Source: Paludibacteraceae bacterium | GTDB taxonomy: Bacteria; Bacteroidota; Bacteroidia; Bacteroidales; Paludibacteraceae | Direction of reading: 5' to 3' | DNA: 64,000 bases | NCBI GenBank assembly: GCA_031292565.1 | Contig: JARLGW010000012.1 | Coordinates: 186,001 to 250,000 of the forward strand | In this document: one piece after another, positions 29,593 to 38,974 of the stretch | How the letters are laid out: every line of letters begins with the position of its first letter | How positions within the stretch are numbered: position 1 is the first letter of the stretch | Translations under genes and position numbers: made by a program | Notes under the pieces: model-generated | What the model was told of the DNA's origin: nothing | The model's database searches: none | Seen by the model: only the letters and a program-made list of their open reading frames with translations

Positions 29593-30693
29593 TTACACGT
29601 TAAAGCGGAAGTGCATAATGTCGCCATCCTGCACCACGTAGTCTTTGCCTTCCACGTTCATTTTTCCGGCTTCTTTGCAGGCTGCTTCCGAGGTGTATTT
29701 TACAAAATCATCATATTTAATTACTTCGGCACGGATAAATCCTTTTTCAAAATCGGTGTGAATTACGCCTGCACATTGTGGAGCTTTCCATCCTTTTTCG
29801 TAAGTCCATGCCCGTACTTCCTGTACCCCGGCAGTGAAATAAGTTTGAAGTTCCAACAGGTGGTAAGCCGCTTTGATAAGGCGTGCAACGCCCGATTCTT
29901 TCAGCCCTACTTCTTCCAAAAACATTTGGCGTTCCTCGTAAGTTTCCAGTTCTGCAATGTCGGCTTCCGTGGCGGCGGCCACGATAATTATTTCGGCGTT
30001 TTCTTCGGCTACCGATTTCTTCAACGCGTCCACGAAGGCATTACCGTTTACGGCACTAGCCTCGTCCACGTTGCAAACGTACATCACGGGTTTGTCCGTT
30101 AGCAGGCAAAGGTCTTTTATCAGTTTCTTTTGCTCTTTGTCTATTTGTACCGTGCGAGCTGATTTTCCTTGTAGCAGGGCTTCTTTGTATAGTACCAGTA
30201 TGTCGTACACGGCTTTGGCCGCTTTGTCGCCTCCGGTTTGAGCCTGTTTTTGCACTTTGCCGATGCGGCTTTCCACCGTTTCCAAGTCCTTTAGTTGTAG
30301 CTCGGTATCTATAATTTCTTTGTCACGCACAGGGTCGATAGATCCATCCACGTGTGTGATGTTGTCATCTTCGAAGCAGCGAAGCACGTGCAGGATGGCA
30401 TCCGTTTCGCGTATGTTGGCTAAGAATTTATTACCCAGACCTTCCCCTTTACTGGCTCCTTTTACCAGTCCGGCAATATCTACAATTTCAACGGTTGTAG
30501 GCACAATGCGTTGTGGGTTAACTAGTTCAGCCAGTTTGTTAAGTCGCTCGTCAGGAACGGTAATAACACCCACATTGGGTTCAATGGTACAAAAAGGGAA
30601 GTTTGCCGCTTGCGCTTTTGCATTAGAAAGACAGTTGAATAAAGTAGATTTACCTACATTAGGCAAACCAACGATACCGCATTGTAAAGCCAT
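29593..30693 (-). CDS. ychF: Redox-regulated ATPase/GTPase YchF
   Basis: GIVGLPNVGKSTLFNCLSNA, DIAGLVKGASKGEGLGNKFL. Confidence 0.97.
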   Translation of the reverse strand: MALQCGIVGLPNVGKSTLFNCLSNAKAQAANFPFCTIEPNVGVITVPDERLNKLAELVNPQRIVPTTVEIVDIAGLVKGASKGEGLGNKFLANIRETDAILHVLRCFEDDNITHVDGSIDPVRDKEIIDTELQLKDLETVESRIGKVQKQAQTGGDKAAKAVYDILVLYKEALLQGKSARTVQIDKEQKKLIKDLCLLTDKPVMYVCNVDEASAVNGNAFVDALKKSVAEENAEIIIVAAATEADIAELETYEERQMFLEEVGLKESGVARLIKAAYHLLELQTYFTAGVQEVRAWTYEKGWKAPQCAGVIHTDFEKGFIRAEVIKYDDFVKYTSEAACKEAGKMNVEGKDYVVQDGDIMHFRFNV

Positions 30694-30777
30694 GATACAA
30701 AGTTTTTAATTAAAAAGGATTACAAAGGTAGATATTTCGGAGTCAACAATCAAGAGGGTTTGTGGATTGTGGGGGAA

Positions 30778-31404
30778 TTATAATTGGCCGTTTTCTACCA
30801 GCGTGATAACCCGTTCTATAATTTTATCTTTATCGTTTCCGTCGTATTCCTCTTTAAGGTTAGCTCCGAATAGCCGAGCCACACCTTGCCAAAAGGCGGC
30901 GATAAGGGGCCCTCTATATAGCTTGATAAGCTCGTAGGAGGTCATGCTGGTTTCCCGGTCAATCATTTTAATTAAGAGCTTTCCCTGATTAAATGTCAGA
31001 TCTCGTATATCGGGTTCATACTTTTTCTTTACTTCGTGTTCCAGGTTCTTCAGATACTTTTTCCGATCTTTTTCTGCCGGAATTTTTTTCAAATCGTCGT
31101 TCGCTTTGTTTAGGGTGTATGATACCACCCGGGCATAAGGAAGGGCTTTCTTTACATCACGCACGGTTTTCCAGTAAAATTTTTCCTGCGATTTGTTTTT
31201 GAATTTAAGCGGTGGATATATATAGATGGATGATAGAGTCCCTAGGTATATGGTGTCGTTGTTTGGCAAAACCTCTACCTGGTAGAGTATTCGGTTTTCG
31301 TAAATACTGTAAATTACTCTTCCTCCATTCTGTTGTTGTGCTTTGTTTTCCAAACAGAACAAGCATAGAATGAATATCCACCCTATTTTAGATAAATTAT
31401 TCAT
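30778..31404 (-). CDS. DUF4294-like secreted protein
   Basis: Signal peptide; NDTIYLGTLSSIYIYPP, Lys/Glu-rich coiled region. Confidence 0.7.
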   Translation of the reverse strand: MNNLSKIGWIFILCLFCLENKAQQQNGGRVIYSIYENRILYQVEVLPNNDTIYLGTLSSIYIYPPLKFKNKSQEKFYWKTVRDVKKALPYARVVSYTLNKANDDLKKIPAEKDRKKYLKNLEHEVKKKYEPDIRDLTFNQGKLLIKMIDRETSMTSYELIKLYRGPLIAAFWQGVARLFGANLKEEYDGNDKDKIIERVITLVENGQL

Positions 31405-31491
31405 AATGCAAAATTAGCAATTTGTTCAATCCAATAGTTTTAAATATAACAACAATTAAGATTATTCAATAATTAGGCCATATTATAAAAG

Positions 31492-31526
31492 AAAAGAACC
31501 TTATCTGTTTAAAGATAAGGTTCTTT
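31492..31526. terminator. Terminator for the 31550-32164 gene
   Basis: AAAAGAACCTTATCT...AGATAAGGTTCTTTT. Confidence 0.8.
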
Positions 31527-31549
31527 TTAAAAGTTATTTAGAGTAAAAA

Positions 31550-32164
31550 TTACTTTCTGCAAATGGGTACATAAAAAATTATAGTTCGTGTGATTTCAGG
31601 ATTCCTTTTGTCATGATATTCAATTTCTCGTACAGGCGAACTTTTATCTAATTTGAATTTGGATTTAGGCAACCATTTTTCATAAATATATTTTTCCACT
31701 CTCAGTATAGTCGGAGCCCATGAATTCTCATTTTCCACATGGATATGAAAAGCTGCATAAGAGATAGGAGGTACTTCTACCGTTTTTAGCCCTACCGGAA
31801 CGTTATCAAAATCATGTACAATATCCCCGATTAGGTATTCCCATGAATCTTCGTTGTCGGAAGCTTTTCTTATCGCGATAAAACTGTGCTCTTCTTTTTT
31901 GTTCTTGATTAACCCTTTTTCTTTGGTAAGTTTGTATTCTTTCCAAAGGAAACGGTCATCTTCCACAAACGTTTTTCTGCTCGTTTTTGTTGAGACTCCA
32001 ATTACTTTTATTGGTTCTTTTAATGTAACGATTTTTGGTTTTGGACTTTTTTTGGAACCAAATATCGTATAATACAATAAAAGTAATAAAAAGGCAACAG
32101 AGGGAATGAGTGCTGCAACAATATTTAGAGCCGAAAAAGACTCAAGAATAGTCAATAGGTTCAT
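31550..32164 (-). CDS. Membrane-anchored protein with GyrI-like / effector-binding domain
   Basis: N-terminal TM helix; VPPISYAAFHIHVENENSWAPTILRVEKYIYEKWLP...IIFYVPI resembles AraC_E_bind/GyrI-like fold. Confidence 0.55.
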   Translation of the reverse strand: MNLLTILESFSALNIVAALIPSVAFLLLLLYYTIFGSKKSPKPKIVTLKEPIKVIGVSTKTSRKTFVEDDRFLWKEYKLTKEKGLIKNKKEEHSFIAIRKASDNEDSWEYLIGDIVHDFDNVPVGLKTVEVPPISYAAFHIHVENENSWAPTILRVEKYIYEKWLPKSKFKLDKSSPVREIEYHDKRNPEITRTIIFYVPICRK

Positions 32165-32339
32165 AAATAATTGTTTTTTAGGTTATTAATTTTTTAATTG
32201 TAAAAGCAATAATACTATTTGTTTAAGCAAAAATATGATAAATTTTTTTAATGTGATACTTTTTGATGACAAATTATTAACAGTTCAAGATATTTTATTA
32301 TAAAAAGCCTTCTTTAGGGCTTTGCGTGACAAACTTTTT

Positions 32340-33074
32340 TTAAAACAAAAATTGAACTTCTTTAAATGCAAATTTTAGTATTTCTCCATTTTTTTCTTCA
32401 AGAACCAAATGCCCGCTAGGCAATACTGATTTTATTTTGGCTTCAAAAACGCTGTCGCTTGATTTGTATGGATAATATCCATCTTTTCTAAACAGGTTTT
32501 CTTTATAGTCTAAAACGGTATTTGTTTCATTATTATTGCATAGCTCTACATATCTTGTTAATAAATTGTTCTGCAAGGTTTTTAAAAGATCATTAAGCTT
32601 GTACGTTTCTCCAGTAAGTTGTTTTAGCGAAACGGGATTTGGTGCGTTACTTCTGAATATTTCCTGATTTACATTAATCCCGATTCCGGCAATACACGTG
32701 TTGATAGAATTACCCTTTATGGTGTTTTCAATCAGAATGCCTACCATCTTTTTATTTCCTACATAAATATCGTTTGGCCATTTAATGCTTACCGTTTCAT
32801 TTTTCAGCAATGGCTTCAACGTATCCACGATAGCTAACGAAACGGCTTGGGATAATATGAATTGTTCTGCTACTTCCAAAAAATCAGGATAGAACAGGAT
32901 GCTAAATAAAAGATTCTTATTTGGCTCGGATTCCCACGAGTTTCCGGTTTGTCCTTTTCCTGCCGTTTGGAAATCAGTCCATACAATGGTACCCTCTTCC
33001 AGTTTCTCTTTTTTCTGTAATTCGGATAGATATTCGTTAGTTGACGTGGTTTCCGATATGTGTATGATGCTCAT
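32340..33074 (-). CDS. birA: Biotin--[acetyl-CoA-carboxylase] ligase
   Basis: TSTNEYLSEL, TDFQTAGKGQTGNSWES, VSIKWPNDIYVGNKKMVGILIE. Confidence 0.94.
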   Translation of the reverse strand: MSIIHISETTSTNEYLSELQKKEKLEEGTIVWTDFQTAGKGQTGNSWESEPNKNLLFSILFYPDFLEVAEQFILSQAVSLAIVDTLKPLLKNETVSIKWPNDIYVGNKKMVGILIENTIKGNSINTCIAGIGINVNQEIFRSNAPNPVSLKQLTGETYKLNDLLKTLQNNLLTRYVELCNNNETNTVLDYKENLFRKDGYYPYKSSDSVFEAKIKSVLPSGHLVLEEKNGEILKFAFKEVQFLF

Positions 33075-33096
33075 TTTGGTAAAAGTTTACGTTCTT

Positions 33097-34506
33097 TTAT
33101 TTAGCCACCGACAACAATAATTTTTCTATCTCCTCAATTACCGATTTTCTTGAACCTGTATAGTTGTTTACCAAAACAGCAAACGCGTATTGCTTGTTTT
33201 TCCAGTCTATGTATCCGGCGAAGCATTGTACATCAAAAATACTGCCACTTTTCGCGTGTACCTTTCCTTCTAGCCGTGTACCTTTCAATAATTTCCGTAC
33301 CGTTCCGCTTTCGCCCGCAACTGGTAGTGTTGATATAAAAACATTTTTGTAGGAGCTTTTGTTTGCTTCAAAGGTGAGTAAATCGACAAAAAACTTTGCA
33401 GAGATGGCATTGGAGGGTGAGAGTCCGCATCCGTCGTTAATGATAAACCCCGAAATATCAAGCCCTTTGCTTTTCCAAAAGTTTTTTATCACGCTCACGG
33501 CATCAGTTATATTTGCTTGTTTTGCCTTTTGCAAGGCCAAATAATTGAACAGATGTTCGGCATAATGATTATTGCTTTTGTAATTGATGTTGCCTATAAT
33601 TTCTTTCAGGGTAGGGGAGGTTTGGGTGAAAAACGTGGTACGTGTATTTCCCGTAATTACATCTGCTGTTGCCGGTTGCGTTACTTCAACTCCATTTGCA
33701 ACGAGGTTCTGCCTGAATACTTGCGCGGCGTATAAGGCTGGGTAGGGAATATCGCCTTTGGAAACAAATTCTTTTCTGTTGGCCGGAATCTCTCCATAAA
33801 TAGAGCGGTCGTTGCTGTAAGGAGCACCATAAAAGTAAGCACTGTCGTCATTAATATTGGCCGATTTCAGGAAGAGTTTAAACCGCAAGTCGGGCATAAG
33901 GGGCTCCACTCTGATAATTTCGGGAGTAGTGCCTGCTTCGCCAGAGTTGAAATATACTTTATAGGTATCGTCGTAGATGGAAATCCCGTAAGCTCCTGCC
34001 GCGTAATAGTTGCCCATGTCCTCCCATGTCCATCTGGGAGGGATGCCTTGGGTGTCATATAGCGTTCCGTCGCCAATCACGGTTCCAGTTATTTTTTTTA
34101 TGCCGAGTTGTTTTACCGCTGCTGTCCATTTATCCAGGAAAAGACTGTCACCCATGTATTTCGATCCCAAGGTGGGGTCACCACCACCTAATATATAAAT
34201 GTTCCCGTTGAGCACCCCGTTTTCTATTGTTCCGTCATATTGTAGTTTGGTGGTAAAGGTAAAGTCGGGACCCAGAATTTCTAACGCGGTGGCGGTAGTT
34301 ACCAGTTTGGTTGTTGAGGCCGGAACGGTGTTTTTATCCGCCCGGTGTTGCAATATGGTTTCCCCGGTTTCCACATCTTTTATCATCACGCTGAGGTTGG
34401 CTCGTTTCATATCCGGGGCATTGACGAAGGCGTTTACCGCCGACTGGGAGATGGCTAACGAGGAGTATAGGCTGGCTGCGAGTAATAGTAAGGGCGATTT
34501 TTTCAT
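33097..34506 (-). CDS. dacB: D-alanyl-D-alanine carboxypeptidase/endopeptidase (PBP4, S13)
   Basis: PASTTKLVTTATAL (SxxK), DGCGLSPSNAISA (SxN), VHAKSGSIFDVQCFAGYI (KSG). Confidence 0.94.
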   Translation of the reverse strand: MKKSPLLLLAASLYSSLAISQSAVNAFVNAPDMKRANLSVMIKDVETGETILQHRADKNTVPASTTKLVTTATALEILGPDFTFTTKLQYDGTIENGVLNGNIYILGGGDPTLGSKYMGDSLFLDKWTAAVKQLGIKKITGTVIGDGTLYDTQGIPPRWTWEDMGNYYAAGAYGISIYDDTYKVYFNSGEAGTTPEIIRVEPLMPDLRFKLFLKSANINDDSAYFYGAPYSNDRSIYGEIPANRKEFVSKGDIPYPALYAAQVFRQNLVANGVEVTQPATADVITGNTRTTFFTQTSPTLKEIIGNINYKSNNHYAEHLFNYLALQKAKQANITDAVSVIKNFWKSKGLDISGFIINDGCGLSPSNAISAKFFVDLLTFEANKSSYKNVFISTLPVAGESGTVRKLLKGTRLEGKVHAKSGSIFDVQCFAGYIDWKNKQYAFAVLVNNYTGSRKSVIEEIEKLLLSVAK

Positions 34507-34539
34507 GAGATTGTAATTTCTTAATCACGAAAGTACAAA

Positions 34540-34574
34540 AAAATGAGCACCATTACAGTAATGATGCTCATTTT
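34540..34574. terminator. Terminator between dacB and the 34606-35229 gene
   Basis: AAAATGAGCA...TGCTCATTTT. Confidence 0.65.
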
Positions 34575-34605
34575 ACGGGTATGATTTTTATGGTAACCCC
34601 GATGG

Positions 34606-35229
34606 TTATTTGCTGACAAGGAAAAATATAACGGTTTTTGTAATAATTTCGGATAGAAGTATTGAAACAATAAATGATACAATGGCTTTAGTTCCTTTTA
34701 GGTTGGCGGAAATGGCGTAGGCTTTATACATCCATATTACCATCCAAACAATGCTGATTATGGTTGATAGCATGAATAAGATAAATAAACCTAATTGAAA
34801 AGGATTAATATCTACCTCGTTACCCATGTTGGCAAATTCGTGTAAGAAATAAGCCGATGCTTTTTCCAGCGGGGTAAATGCCCCAATAAAAACGGAAAGG
34901 AATAGCGGCAACCGGGCAAAAGCCTGTGTGCCAAGTACGTCAACAATCCGTACTTTTGATTTTGATAAAATAACCGACGAAATATATAGTACACCGGAAA
35001 TGGTTATCCAGTTTATAACCCCTTCGCTTAGAAATATTAAATTTTGTTGTAAGCTCCACCCGGCGGTGGAATAGTTGTTAAGCCCGATATGGATGTCCAG
35101 CACCCCATCCAGATGGATAGGCCCGAAACAGGCAAAGATGGAGGTGATAAGGATGCCCGCCAATCCCCATAATAGGGTTTTGGTTCCCGCTATGTATGTA
35201 AACGGGTTCAAGATTTTTGAGTAATTCAT
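34606..35229 (-). CDS. Multi-pass membrane protein (possibly Yip1-like)
   Basis: Several TM helices; no decisive motif. Confidence 0.6.
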   Translation of the reverse strand: MNYSKILNPFTYIAGTKTLLWGLAGILITSIFACFGPIHLDGVLDIHIGLNNYSTAGWSLQQNLIFLSEGVINWITISGVLYISSVILSKSKVRIVDVLGTQAFARLPLFLSVFIGAFTPLEKASAYFLHEFANMGNEVDINPFQLGLFILFMLSTIISIVWMVIWMYKAYAISANLKGTKAIVSFIVSILLSEIITKTVIFFLVSK

Positions 35230-35243
35230 AATCTGTATTTTTT

Positions 35244-35528
35244 TTAAATTTCCATTTCTTTAATTCTAACAATAATTTTGTCAAGCAGATTTCGCACGGT
35301 GGGGTAGCTTAGGTTCATTTCTTTGGCCATTTCTTTTAAGCTTCCGCTGTGCTTGACAAAGCTCAATACGAAATCCTGCTCTTTCTTTTCAAACCGGGCT
35401 AACACGGGGAAATCAAAATCTCCATTTATCTCCGTGTCGCAATTTGTGCAGCCTAAACGCTTTATTTTCAGCTTGGCATGGCATGCCGGACAATTAACGG
35501 GTAAGATTTTTTCTATCATATAAAGCAA
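35244..35528 (-). CDS. DUF2089-like zinc-ribbon / HTH protein
   Basis: CPACHAKLKIKRLGCTNCDTEI, MAKEMNLSYPTVRNLLDKII. Confidence 0.8.
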   Translation of the reverse strand: MLYMIEKILPVNCPACHAKLKIKRLGCTNCDTEINGDFDFPVLARFEKKEQDFVLSFVKHSGSLKEMAKEMNLSYPTVRNLLDKIIVRIKEMEI

Positions 35529-35741
35529 TTTTTATGCTTGCAAATATACTATTATTATTGAATAAAGTAAATAAAATATTTAATAATGTGTATGTGTTAC
35601 TTGATAAAGTTTAGTTTCTACTAAAAAAACAACTTTCTTCCAAAAATAGTCGTACTAAAAAGAGTATTTAATTACCTAATTAATTATATTTGCAGAAAGA
35701 AATGAATTAAACAGAACCAAAACACTAAAACAAATAAAACT

Positions 35742-36377
35742 ATGTCAGTATTAGTTGGAAAAAAAGCACCTGTATTTCATGCAAATGCAGTAGTAAATGG
35801 AGGTGAAATTGTAGAAAATTTTTCATTAAGTGATTATGTAGGGAAAAAGAATGTAGTATTTTTCTTTTATCCTGCCGATTTTACTTTTGTTTGTCCTACC
35901 GAAATCATTGCTTTTCAGGATAAGCTTGCCGAATTTGAAAAGCGCGATACGGTAGTGGTAGGTGCATCTGTCGATTCTCAATTTTCTCATTGGAAATGGT
36001 TGCAGACTGAGAAAAAAGAGGGTGGTATTAAAGGAGTGAATTTCCCTTTGGTAGCCGATAGTGCATTTACTATTTCAAAAAATTATGATGTCTTAGCCGG
36101 CGATTTTGATTATAACGAAGAAGGAGAGCTCGTTTTCAACGGAACGCCTCAAGCCTACAGGGGGCTGTTCCTTATTGACAAAGCCGGGGTGGTAAGACAT
36201 CAGGTGGTTAACGATATGCCGTTGGGTCGTAGCGTGGACGAAGCGTTGCGTATTATTGACGCATTAGCGTTTTTTGAAGAAAACGGTGAAGTGTGCCCTG
36301 CCAATTGGCATAAAGGCGACAAAGGACTAAAAGCTACCCAGGAGGGTATTGCTTCTTATTTAGCAGCGAAAGAGTAG
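35742..36377 (+). CDS. 2-Cys peroxiredoxin (AhpC family)
   Basis: FFFYPADFTFVCPTEIIAF, resolving EVCPANW. Confidence 0.94.
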   Translation: MSVLVGKKAPVFHANAVVNGGEIVENFSLSDYVGKKNVVFFFYPADFTFVCPTEIIAFQDKLAEFEKRDTVVVGASVDSQFSHWKWLQTEKKEGGIKGVNFPLVADSAFTISKNYDVLAGDFDYNEEGELVFNGTPQAYRGLFLIDKAGVVRHQVVNDMPLGRSVDEALRIIDALAFFEENGEVCPANWHKGDKGLKATQEGIASYLAAKE

Positions 36378-36590
36378 ATTGGGGCAAAACGAAAGTTTTG
36401 CATAAAAAAAAAGGGTATCGAAATCAATTTTCTTACCCTCTTTTCTTTTGTATGCTTTGCTGGATTGATGCACTTTCGTGGTGGCTCTAAATCCGGTTGA
36501 ATTTTGCAGCGACAATTCCCTGTCCGCTTTTTTCACGGCTTTGATGTAATCTTCCGTGGTGATTCGGTTCATTTGTTTTTTCTTTTTCAT
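36360..36590 (-). CDS. Small basic hypothetical protein (~76 aa)
   Basis: MKKKKQMNRITTEDYIKAVKKADRELSLQ...; shorter start chosen; resembles small conserved Bacteroidales proteins; slightly overlaps the peroxiredoxin stop. Confidence 0.5.
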   Translation of the reverse strand: MKKKKQMNRITTEDYIKAVKKADRELSLQNSTGFRATTKVHQSSKAYKRKEGKKIDFDTLFFYAKLSFCPNLLFRC

Positions 36591-36685
36591 AAATAATGGT
36601 TTTTGAAAAAGCAAATTTAGAGAATATAAATGAATTATATCATCTAAAATTATGCAAGAGATTATGTTGAGATATTTGGAAGCGG

Positions 36686-36871
36686 TTATTTGCTTAAATA
36701 CATAGCTTGCATGCCACAGTAACGGATGCACTTTCCGCAATCAATACATTTTGATTCGTCAATAATGGGTAGTCCCACCCCGGTTTGTGATATGGCCCCG
36801 GTAGGGCAAACTCTTAATAATGGGCATTTGTGGTTTTGCGGACACGCGTGCTTGTCAATATTTATCGCCAT
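36686..36871 (-). CDS. Small 4Fe-4S ferredoxin-type protein
   Basis: CPQNHKCPLLRVCPTGAI and CIDCGKCIRYCGMQA. Confidence 0.88.
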   Translation of the reverse strand: MAINIDKHACPQNHKCPLLRVCPTGAISQTGVGLPIIDESKCIDCGKCIRYCGMQAMYLSK

Positions 36872-36876
36872 ACGTT

Positions 36877-37689
36877 TTATTTTTTTGCAATAATTAAAAA
36901 TTGTGGAAATTCTTTTTCTCCCTTGCGGGTTTCTTTTTTTATCCGGTTAAAGGTTTCACACAGAACAAATTGAAATCCGGTTTTGCTCAACAGTTCGCAT
37001 AAGTCATGCTCGTCGAATCCGTTGTGAGGAACCTCCTCGTCGTGAAAGCTACCGTCCTCTTTTACCAGGTCGGCAATGGCTATATAGCCTCCCGTTGTTA
37101 ATTTAGCATACATCTCGCCCAAAAGCGATGCCGTGTCCTCAATATGATGGAATGTCATCGACGAAACAATTACATCCACGGCACTGGTCTGCATATCCCC
37201 GATGCCCGGAGAAACAAATTCTATCGCTTCTGAATTTAATTCCAGGTCAGCAACTTTTTTCTTTAATACCTCAAGCATGGACGGAGAGTTGTCAACCATC
37301 ACTAACGATTTCACGTAAGGAGCAAATTGCAACCCTACCAACCCCGTGCCACAACCGAAATCCATCAACCTCGTTTCCGGTAGGATTGGTATGGTTTCCA
37401 TCACGCGGCGCACAAAGCTTTCGGCCATTGCCACCCGTCGGGCATTTTGATCCCACCCTGAGGCTTTATCTTCAAATTTATCCGTGGTGTCGATAGCCGG
37501 GTACCCCATTTCTTTCAATTTTGCGTTTACCCGGTTCAAATCCACTTCCGGTGTATGATCCATCACCAGCTGTTTAGCTGCAATATTTGCTTCGATGCCA
37601 TACACCCCGTTAATTTTCAGTAAGGTATTATTTATGGTGTTTACGCAATGAGCACATTGCATATTTTCCACGTTCAACGTAGTTTTCAT
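36877..37689 (-). CDS. HMA-domain::SAM-dependent methyltransferase fusion
   Basis: N-terminal MKTTLNVENMQCAHCVNTINNTLLKINGVYGIEANI (HMA MxCxxC), then MDFGCGTGLVGLQF and SSMTFHHIED (class I methyltransferase). Confidence 0.88.
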   Translation of the reverse strand: MKTTLNVENMQCAHCVNTINNTLLKINGVYGIEANIAAKQLVMDHTPEVDLNRVNAKLKEMGYPAIDTTDKFEDKASGWDQNARRVAMAESFVRRVMETIPILPETRLMDFGCGTGLVGLQFAPYVKSLVMVDNSPSMLEVLKKKVADLELNSEAIEFVSPGIGDMQTSAVDVIVSSMTFHHIEDTASLLGEMYAKLTTGGYIAIADLVKEDGSFHDEEVPHNGFDEHDLCELLSKTGFQFVLCETFNRIKKETRKGEKEFPQFLIIAKK

Positions 37690-37693
37690 TTGT

Positions 37694-37996
37694 CTAGGCT
37701 AAACTGTTTATAACCGATTCCATTTCCGCAACGGAACTGATCCCGATTTTTTTCCATATTACTTCTCCATTCTGAAAAATCATAAGGGTAGGCACACTCC
37801 TAATGCCAAGCTGCATGGCAATGCCGCGATTGTCGTCAACATCAATTTTTACAATTTTAGCCTTGTCGCCAATATGAGCTTTCAGGTTTTCTAAAATAGG
37901 CTTCATTGATTTACACGGGCCACACCATTCGGCAAAAAAGTCAATCACTGTTGGCTGCTCACTTGCTATTAGATTTTTAAAGCTTGTTTTTTCCAT
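37694..37996 (-). CDS. Thioredoxin
   Basis: FFAEWCGPCKSMKPIL, IRSVPTLMIF; start at MEKTS. Confidence 0.94.
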   Translation of the reverse strand: MEKTSFKNLIASEQPTVIDFFAEWCGPCKSMKPILENLKAHIGDKAKIVKIDVDDNRGIAMQLGIRSVPTLMIFQNGEVIWKKIGISSVAEMESVINSLA

Positions 37997-38000
37997 GTTA

Positions 38001-38252
38001 TTAATTGATTTCTTCAAAATTGACTAACACGTCTTCATTTTTATCTACACTCGGCTGCTCCCTTGTCGATGTACTACAACCGTTTGTACCACAACATGAT
38101 ACATTAAGCAAGGCAAAAATTATAAACCATGCACTTACAAATAGCAAGATGTATTGGCTTGAATCTACACCGTAAATAGCTATCAAAGAGCCAATAAACA
38201 GGCGAAAATAGCGGCTGAACGACCATCCTCTGAAAAAACTGAATATCTTCAT
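38001..38252 (-). CDS. Small membrane protein, DUF2892/YgaP-TM-like, Cys-containing tail
   Basis: FRLFIGSLIAIYGVDSSQYILLFVSAWFIIFALLNVSCCGTNGCS. Confidence 0.68.
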   Translation of the reverse strand: MKIFSFFRGWSFSRYFRLFIGSLIAIYGVDSSQYILLFVSAWFIIFALLNVSCCGTNGCSTSTREQPSVDKNEDVLVNFEEIN

Positions 38253-38476
38253 TTTTGTTTCGGTTTAACTGAATTAAAGACCAAGAGTCCTAACACTGCA
38301 CCATAAGCAGTACTTATATATGGATTCCCGGTGATGGGGCAGGTGCCTGAGGCACATCCTATAAAGTGCCAGTAGGCATATCCCCCAATTGCCCCTACAA
38401 CTATTCCAATAATAGTGATACGGTGTTTTTTTAAAAAATCCAATATTTTGTTTTTCATGCAGTTCTTAATAAACAA
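38249..38476 (-). CDS. Small membrane protein, DUF6132-like
   Basis: IGIVVGAIGGYAYWHFIGCASGTCPITGNPYISTAYGAVLGLLV; 4-bp ATGA overlap with next gene. Confidence 0.75.
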   Translation of the reverse strand: MFIKNCMKNKILDFLKKHRITIIGIVVGAIGGYAYWHFIGCASGTCPITGNPYISTAYGAVLGLLVFNSVKPKQK

Positions 38477-38479
38477 TGG

Positions 38480-38947
38480 TTATTGAACTTTTAGCACATC
38501 TTTAATAGCTTCCTTAATAGTTGCTTTGGGCAATGCACCCATCGCTATTTGTGGATTTCCACCTACCGGGCAGAAATAAATAGTGGGTATGCTTTGGATT
38601 CCGAAAACAGAGGCCAATTCTTGTTCTGCTTCCGTATCTATTTTATAAACATAAATTTTACCATCATATTCTTCTGCTATTTGTTCCAGGATGGGAGCTA
38701 CTGCTTTACATGGTCCGCACCAGTCGGCATAGAAATCTATGATACAAGGTTTGTCACCCAAATATTTCCACTCAGTTGGGTTCTTCTCAAAGTTCATCAC
38801 TTTTTCGAGAAACATTTGTTTGGTTAGATGAATTGTTTTCATTTTGTTTTGAGTTTTATTATTGTTTTCTTTTTCTTTTTTCTGTTGATGATTACATGCC
38901 GTGAACGCTCCAATAAGTATCAGGCTGTAAAGGATAATTTTCTTCAT
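38480..38947 (-). CDS. Thioredoxin-fold lipoprotein
   Basis: Lipobox LIGAFTAC; DFYADWCGPCKAVAPIL; IQSIPTIYF. Confidence 0.92.
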   Translation of the reverse strand: MKKIILYSLILIGAFTACNHQQKKEKENNNKTQNKMKTIHLTKQMFLEKVMNFEKNPTEWKYLGDKPCIIDFYADWCGPCKAVAPILEQIAEEYDGKIYVYKIDTEAEQELASVFGIQSIPTIYFCPVGGNPQIAMGALPKATIKEAIKDVLKVQ

Positions 38948-38974
38948 TTTGTTTTTGAATTACACATTATATTA

